A stretch of DNA of 10,778 nucleotides from NCBI GenBank assembly GCA_902796985.1, contig CADBRC010000125.1, forward strand, positions 1 to 10,778. The letters run 5' to 3'. The translations under genes were made by a program, and so were the position numbers. The notes under the pieces were generated by a model, which was not told the DNA's origin, ran no database searches, and saw nothing but the letters and a program-made list of their open reading frames with translations. Within the stretch, counting starts at the first letter, position 1. Each line of letters starts with the position of its first letter. The stretch is from an uncultured Spirochaetaceae bacterium. GTDB taxonomy: Bacteria; Spirochaetota; Spirochaetia; Treponematales; Treponemataceae. Positions 6,541 through 10,778 of the stretch are shown piece after piece.

Positions 6541-7542
6541 ATGAAAAAGCTTTTGGCAGTTTCTGTTCTGGCAGCATTCGCTGTGACTTCTATCTTCGCT
6601 TGGCCCTGGTCGTCAAAGAAGAACAACAAGAAGAAGACCATTACTGTTGGTTATGCCCAGGTCGGAGCGGAGTCTGACTGGCGTCTTGCAAACACCCAGT
6701 CCTTCAAGGACACCTTCACTGAGGCAAACGGCTACAAGCTGATTTTTGATGACGCCCAGCAGAAGCAGGAGAACCAGATCAAGGCTATCCGCAACTTCAT
6801 CCAGCAGGACGTTGACTACATCGTCGTTGCTCCTGTCGTTGAGACCGGATGGGAGACGGTTCTTCAGGAAGCGAAGCAGGCTGGTATCCCGATCATCCTT
6901 TCAGACCGCGAGATGAAGGGTGTCGATGACCTGTATGTTGCATGGGTCGGTGGAAACTTCCTCAAGGAAGGACAGGATGCATGTAAGTGGCTCGATGCCT
7001 ACCTGAAGGCAAAGGGACGCGCAAACGATACGATCAACATCGTTGACCTGCAGGGAACGATTGGTGCTTCTGCTCAGATCGGCCGCACCCAGGGACTTGA
7101 GGAGGCCGTGAAGACCCACAAGAACTGGAAGATTGTTGCCCAGCAGACCGGTGAGTTCACCCAGTCCAAGGGACAGGAAGTCATGGAGTCTATCCTGAAG
7201 TCTACGCCGAAGATTGACGTCATCTATGCCGAGAACGACAACATGGCCTGGGGAGCTATCGACGCCGTCAAGGCTGCCGGAAAGGTTCCCGGAAAGGACA
7301 TCATCATCATCACCTTCGATGCAGTCAAGGAGTCCTTCAACCGCATCATCAACGGTGAGGAAATCAACTGTGCCCAGGAGTGCAACCCGCTCCACGGACC
7401 CCGTGTCGCCGAGATCATCCAGAAGCTCGAGAAGAAGCAGAAGGTTGACAAGAAGCAGTATGTCGTTGAGGAGACCTTCGACAAGGACGGAATCGGAAAC
7501 GCCCGCAAGGCTGCCGATGCCCTCCCCGAGCGCAAGTACTGA
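6541..7542 (+). CDS. ytfQ: Periplasmic sugar-binding protein of an ABC importer, YtfQ-like
   Basis: This 333-residue solute-binding protein is the receptor of the importer encoded downstream. A Sec signal peptide (basic MKK, hydrophobic 4-16) ends in IFA, with likely cleavage after Ala20. There is no lipobox Cys, so it should be a free periplasmic protein. The mature domain shows YtfQ-family landmarks: TVGYAQVGAESDWR (35-48), DAQQKQENQIKAIRNF (71-86), APVVETGWE (97-105), SDRE (121-124), LQGTIGASAQIGR (170-182) and KGQEVMES (210-217). E. coli YtfQ binds galactofuranose; related proteins bind other furanoses such as arabinofuranose. A Lys/Asn-rich linker lies at 26-32. Cys277 and Cys281 form a CxxxC where E. 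coli YtfQ, as I recall it, has none. AGGAGG (6527-6532), eight bases upstream, fixes the start. It is followed by a terminator-like hairpin. Confidence 0.93.
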   Translation: MKKLLAVSVLAAFAVTSIFAWPWSSKKNNKKKTITVGYAQVGAESDWRLANTQSFKDTFTEANGYKLIFDDAQQKQENQIKAIRNFIQQDVDYIVVAPVVETGWETVLQEAKQAGIPIILSDREMKGVDDLYVAWVGGNFLKEGQDACKWLDAYLKAKGRANDTINIVDLQGTIGASAQIGRTQGLEEAVKTHKNWKIVAQQTGEFTQSKGQEVMESILKSTPKIDVIYAENDNMAWGAIDAVKAAGKVPGKDIIIITFDAVKESFNRIINGEEINCAQECNPLHGPRVAEIIQKLEKKQKVDKKQYVVEETFDKDGIGNARKAADALPERKY

Positions 7543-7583
7543 TTTAACTTGGACATACATCAATAACACGGTATGAAAATGAG

Positions 7584-7626
7584 GCCGGAGATATGGAAAT
7601 GAAAATCCTGCTCCGGCTTTATTTTT
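7584..7626 (+). terminator. Intercistronic terminator/attenuator after the binding-protein gene
   Basis: GCCGGAG (7584-7590) and CTCCGGC (7611-7617) form a perfect seven-pair stem around a 20-base loop, immediately followed by TTTATTTTT (7618-7626). This is the form of a Rho-independent terminator. The ATPase start codon lies about 43 bases further on with no clear promoter between. Partial termination here would make the binding protein in excess over the membrane components, as is common in ABC importer operons. Confidence 0.72.
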
Positions 7627-7668
7627 CTGTTGTTTCCTAATAGAAAGTTTGCAAAGGAAAGGTGCGCG

Positions 7669-9186
7669 ATGGCAAATGAAGCTCTGCTTTCGATGAAAAA
7701 AATAAACATGACGTTTCCGGGCGTGAAGGCTTTACAGAACGTTGACTTCACGCTCCGCAGCGGGGAAATCCATGCCCTCATGGGAGAGAACGGGGCAGGA
7801 AAGAGCACGCTGATCAAGGTACTGACCGGTGTCCATACGAGGGAATCCGGCGAGATTTACCTGGACGGAAAGATGATAAACAACAGGTCCCCGGAAGAGG
7901 CGCAGATGAACGGAATAAGCACGGTGTTCCAGGAAGTGAACCTGTGCACGAACATCTCCGTCGCCGAGAACATCTTCGCCGGGCATGAGCCGCGCAACAA
8001 GCTGTTCATGATTGACTGGAAACAGATGAACCAGAAGGCAAGGGAAATCCTCTCCTGGGTCGGACTTGAGGACATAGACGTGACCCGCTCGCTCGGCGAG
8101 TATTCGGTCGCAATACAGCAGATGGTCGCGATCGCCCGCGCGGTCAACTTCAACTGCAAGGTGCTTATCCTTGACGAGCCGACATCCTCGCTCGACGACA
8201 AGGAAGTAGACAAGCTCTTCGCCGTCATGCGGCAGCTCAAGGCGGACGGCAAGGGAATAATATTCGTCACCCACGTCCTGGAGCAGGTCTATGCGGTCTG
8301 CGACAGGATAACGGTATTGCGGAACGGCGAGCTTGAGGGTGAGTTCGCCACCGCCGACCTGCCCAGGCTCAAGCTGGTCCAGACGATGCTCGGGCACGAG
8401 GTCGCGGAGCTTGACTCCCTGCACAGCAACAACGCGATTGAGGAGAAGAAGGATGTCCCGATCATCCTGAAGGCTGTCGCCCTTACCCACACGGGCACGA
8501 TAAAGCCCTTCTCCGTTGAGATAAAGAAAGGCGAGGTCGTCGGGCTCACCGGCCTTCTTGGCTCAGGACGCTCGGAGATGGCACGCGCCATCTACGGCGC
8601 GGACAGGCCGGACGGCGGGCAGCTGACCTTCAACGGCAAGGATCTCAAGGCAAAGACCCCGCTTGACTCCATAAAGAGCGGCATGGCCTTCCTGCCCGAG
8701 GACAGGAAAGCGGAGAGCATCATCGCCGACCTTTCTATACGTGAGAACATGATGATTGCGCTCCAGGCGAAGACCGGCGTGTTCAGGCTCCTGCCCATGT
8801 CCAAGCAGCTGGAGCTGACGAACAAGTACATCAAGGCCCTGAGCATCAAGACCCCGTCCCCGGAGACTCTGATAAAGCAGCTGTCAGGCGGCAACCAGCA
8901 GAAGGTCATCATAGGCCGCTGGCTGGTCACAAACCCGGAGTTCCTGATACTCGATGAGCCCACGAGGGGTATTGATGTCGGAACCAAGACCGAAATCCAG
9001 AAGCTCGTCATAAAGCTCGCCGAGGAAGGCATGACGGTCATGTTCATAAGCTCGGAGATTGACGAGATGCTCCGTACGGTCAACAAGCTCTGCGTCATGC
9101 GCGACGGTGCGAAGGTCGGGGAGCTGATGAACGACAACCTGACGCAGGACGACGTCATGAAAGCTATCGCGGGAGGTGACAAATAA
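7669..9186 (+). CDS. ytfR: Sugar ABC transporter ATPase with two nucleotide-binding domains, YtfR-like
   Basis: This 505-residue protein energises sugar import and has the fused double-NBD form of the RbsA/MglA/YtfR group (E. coli YtfR is about 500 residues). NBD1 has Walker A GENGAGKST (39-47), Q-loop Gln88, a degenerate signature YSVAIQQ (145-151), Walker B VLILDEPTSSLD (165-176 region) and H-loop His202. NBD2 has a degenerate Walker A, GLLGSGRSE, with Arg301 in place of the Lys. It also has an intact LSGGNQQK signature (405-412), Walker B FLILDEPTRGID (425-436) and Glu463 region SSEIDEM. The degenerate sites are normal for this family, so only one composite site is fully active. The ATG at 7669 follows an AAGGAAAGG-type ribosome site; an in-frame TTG at 7630 would add 13 residues and is less likely. 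The stop overlaps the next start (TAATG). Confidence 0.95.
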   Translation: MANEALLSMKKINMTFPGVKALQNVDFTLRSGEIHALMGENGAGKSTLIKVLTGVHTRESGEIYLDGKMINNRSPEEAQMNGISTVFQEVNLCTNISVAENIFAGHEPRNKLFMIDWKQMNQKAREILSWVGLEDIDVTRSLGEYSVAIQQMVAIARAVNFNCKVLILDEPTSSLDDKEVDKLFAVMRQLKADGKGIIFVTHVLEQVYAVCDRITVLRNGELEGEFATADLPRLKLVQTMLGHEVAELDSLHSNNAIEEKKDVPIILKAVALTHTGTIKPFSVEIKKGEVVGLTGLLGSGRSEMARAIYGADRPDGGQLTFNGKDLKAKTPLDSIKSGMAFLPEDRKAESIIADLSIRENMMIALQAKTGVFRLLPMSKQLELTNKYIKALSIKTPSPETLIKQLSGGNQQKVIIGRWLVTNPEFLILDEPTRGIDVGTKTEIQKLVIKLAEEGMTVMFISSEIDEMLRTVNKLCVMRDGAKVGELMNDNLTQDDVMKAIAGGDK

Positions 9187-10271
9187 TGCCAGGCAAAACA
9201 AACATATTGGGCAAGGTACGGAAGAGCCAGCTGCTCCTTCCTATCGCGGCGCTGATTCTGATGCTGATTGTCAACGTCATCATCACGCCCGACTTCTTCA
9301 AGATTTCAATCAACAACGGGGTTCTGTACGGCTTTATCATAGACGTGCTGAACCGCTCCTGCGAGCTGATCATCCTCGCCATCGGAATGACGCTGGTCGT
9401 CGCCGCATCCCGGGGAACCGACATCTCCGTCGGAGCGATCATGGCGGTCGCCGGTGCGCTCATCGTCCGCAACCTGGGCGAGAGCTATGACGGATATGCC
9501 ACCCCGATGCTGATAGCCATCTTTATCGGCATCTTGGGCGGAATCGCATGCGGAGCCTTCAACGGTCTCCTGGTTGCCCGCTTCAACATCCAGCCGATGA
9601 TTGCAACGCTTATTTTGTACACGGCAGGACGCGGAATTGCCCAGCTCATCAGCTCCAAGCTGACCGAGACCGGGGCGAAGGCGACGGGAGTCATCCTCTA
9701 TGTCCGCATGGAGTCCTTCCGCTGGATCGGAGGATTCCTGCCGCACGTCGTCATACCGACACCAATTTTCATCGTCGTGGCCTTCCTCATCCTGACCCAG
9801 CTGATACTGAAGAAGACCGCAATCTCCACCTACATCCAGACCGTCGGAATCAACCCGAAGGCCGGACGCCTGGTCGGAATCAACTCCACCATGGTCATCT
9901 TCTTCTGCTATGTCTTCTGCGGATTCTGCGCGAGCATCTCAGGCCTCATAGCATCCAGCCGCATCTATTCGAGCGACGCGAACAACATCGGCCTGAACCT
10001 GGAGATGGACGCGATTCTTGCGGTCGCGCTCGGAGGCAACAGCCTTGGCGGCGGTAAGTTCAACCTTGCGGGTTCCGTCATCGGTGCAATCACGATACAG
10101 TGCCTTACAACAAGCCTGTACGCCATTGGAGTTTCTGCCGACCAGCTGCCTGTCTACAAGGCTGTGGTCGTTATCCTTATCGTCCTGCTGCAGTCTCCCG
10201 CATTCAACCGCTGGAGAAGGGCCATGAAGCTCAAGAAGCAGAATGCTGTGGCAATCGGAGGGGCAAAATGA
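9186..10271 (+). CDS. ytfT: Sugar ABC transporter permease, YtfT-like
   Basis: This 361-residue inner-membrane permease of the RbsC/YtfT family forms part of the translocation pore. Hydrophobic segments run from about residue 15 to the end. The family motif appears as GMTLVVAASRGTDISVGAI (67-85), with SRGTD in place of the more usual GGID. The coupling-loop region that contacts the ATPase is recognisable as GINPKAGRLVGIN (221-233), and the C-terminal motif as EMDAILAVALGGNSLGGG (273-290). The start codon shares one base with the ATPase stop (TAATG), and GGAGG at 9172-9176 lies just upstream, so translation is probably coupled. The end overlaps the next permease gene by four bases. Presence of a second, non-identical permease indicates a heterodimeric pore as in YtfT-YjfF. 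Confidence 0.93.
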   Translation: MPGKTNILGKVRKSQLLLPIAALILMLIVNVIITPDFFKISINNGVLYGFIIDVLNRSCELIILAIGMTLVVAASRGTDISVGAIMAVAGALIVRNLGESYDGYATPMLIAIFIGILGGIACGAFNGLLVARFNIQPMIATLILYTAGRGIAQLISSKLTETGAKATGVILYVRMESFRWIGGFLPHVVIPTPIFIVVAFLILTQLILKKTAISTYIQTVGINPKAGRLVGINSTMVIFFCYVFCGFCASISGLIASSRIYSSDANNIGLNLEMDAILAVALGGNSLGGGKFNLAGSVIGAITIQCLTTSLYAIGVSADQLPVYKAVVVILIVLLQSPAFNRWRRAMKLKKQNAVAIGGAK

Positions 10272-10778
10272 AAAGCAAGAAGAATACGAACGAGACCGTA
10301 CTCGCGGCGGACAAGAAGAAGAAGGGAAAGATTGACAGCTCCAACTTCCTGCTGTTCATCACGATTTGTCTGTTCCTGATCATGTACATCTTCGGATGCC
10401 TGATTTACGGGGACGCGGGCTTCGGCAGAAGGCAGGTCCTGCTGAACATGCTGATCGACAACGCGGGACTGCTTATAGCCGCATCGGGCATGACGATGGT
10501 CATGATTACGGGAGGCATCGATATCTCCGTAGGCTCGGTGATAGGACTTTCCTGCATGATCCTGTCCTACTGTATGGAGAAGAAGGGGTTCAGCGCGACA
10601 TCTTCGGTCGCCATTGTCCTGGGGCTGGGAATCCTCTTCGGCATCTTCCAGGGATGGCTGATTTCCTACATGGAACTGCAGCCCTTCATCATCACGCTTG
10701 CGGGCCTGTTCGGCTGCCGCGGCCTTACCGCCATGCTCAGCACGGAGCAGATTGCGATTACCGATGCGAACGCAGGAG
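10268..10778 (+). CDS. yjfF: Second sugar ABC transporter permease, YjfF-like (cut by window edge)
   Basis: The first 170 codons are present and the frame is open to the right edge. It resembles E. coli YjfF: an early transmembrane segment (about 27-47), then GMTMVMITGGIDISVGSVIG (73-92), the canonical form of the family motif, and ELQPFIITLAGLFGCRGLT (about 135-153), which parallels the PAFIITLAGMFFLRG stretch of YjfF. The N-terminus has a Lys-rich hydrophilic extension of about 26 residues before the first membrane segment, longer than in E. coli YjfF as I recall it. The start overlaps the previous stop (ATGA), and GGAGG (10257-10261) lies six bases upstream. It should pair with the YtfT-like subunit and the double ATPase. 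About half of the gene is outside the window. Confidence 0.92.
   Translation, partial: MKSKKNTNETVLAADKKKKGKIDSSNFLLFITICLFLIMYIFGCLIYGDAGFGRRQVLLNMLIDNAGLLIAASGMTMVMITGGIDISVGSVIGLSCMILSYCMEKKGFSATSSVAIVLGLGILFGIFQGWLISYMELQPFIITLAGLFGCRGLTAMLSTEQIAITDANAG

Noticed and set aside
7630..7668. A TTG start 13 codons upstream for the ATPase.
   Set aside because: The TTG lies just after the terminator tail without a ribosome site, while the ATG at 7669 has an AAGGAAAGG site and gives the usual family length.
7732..8490. A 252-codon minus-strand frame inside the ATPase gene.
   Set aside because: It covers the Walker A and Walker B region of a canonical ABC ATPase in reverse, with no ribosome site or domain.
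1..10778. CRISPR arrays, tRNA/rRNA genes, insertion sequences, attachment sites.
   Set aside because: Read-through found no regularly spaced repeats, cloverleaf-like segments, transposase motifs or terminal inverted repeats; almost all sequence is accounted for by ordinary coding genes.

Overview
The window looks like chromosomal sequence from a fermentative, carbohydrate-using diderm bacterium. Two observations suggest this. The sugar-binding protein carries a Sec signal peptide without a lipobox cysteine, as expected where there is a periplasm, and nearly every gene has a strong GGAGG-type ribosome binding site. A gut or rumen spirochaete of the Treponema type would fit the moderately GC-rich coding sequence, the 7TM hybrid kinase and the YtfQ-type importer. 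That assignment is inference from style, not from a marker gene.

The layout is two divergent halves meeting near 6303-6540. The left half (1-6302) is all on the minus strand. In transcription order it holds a membrane-anchored alpha/beta hydrolase of the proline-iminopeptidase type, then a 177-residue minimal protein-kinase-like protein. A consensus sigma-70 promoter follows and drives a MATE-family efflux transporter and a large hybrid histidine kinase (7TM-PAS-HisKA-HATPase-REC-HPt). Last is the N-terminal 130 codons of a GH43 glycoside hydrolase, which has its own promoter and runs off the left edge. The hydrolase/kinase pair appears poorer in GC than the genes around it.

The right half (6541-10778) is on the plus strand and is a tight ABC sugar-import operon resembling E. 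coli ytfQ-ytfR-ytfT-yjfF, the galactofuranose/furanose importer. It holds a periplasmic binding protein, a hairpin-plus-U-tract terminator or attenuator, a duplicated-domain ATPase, and two non-identical permeases. The second permease is cut by the right edge. The cistrons after the attenuator overlap by 1 and 4 bases.

Read together, the furanose-type importer and the GH43 enzyme suggest use of arabinose- or galactose-containing side chains from plant polymers, but they are not in one operon. No mobile element, CRISPR array, tRNA or rRNA was seen. The least ordinary items are the mini-kinase/membrane hydrolase pair, a leader hairpin that would mask the GH43 ribosome binding site, and tandem 10-bp repeats upstream of the GH43 promoter.
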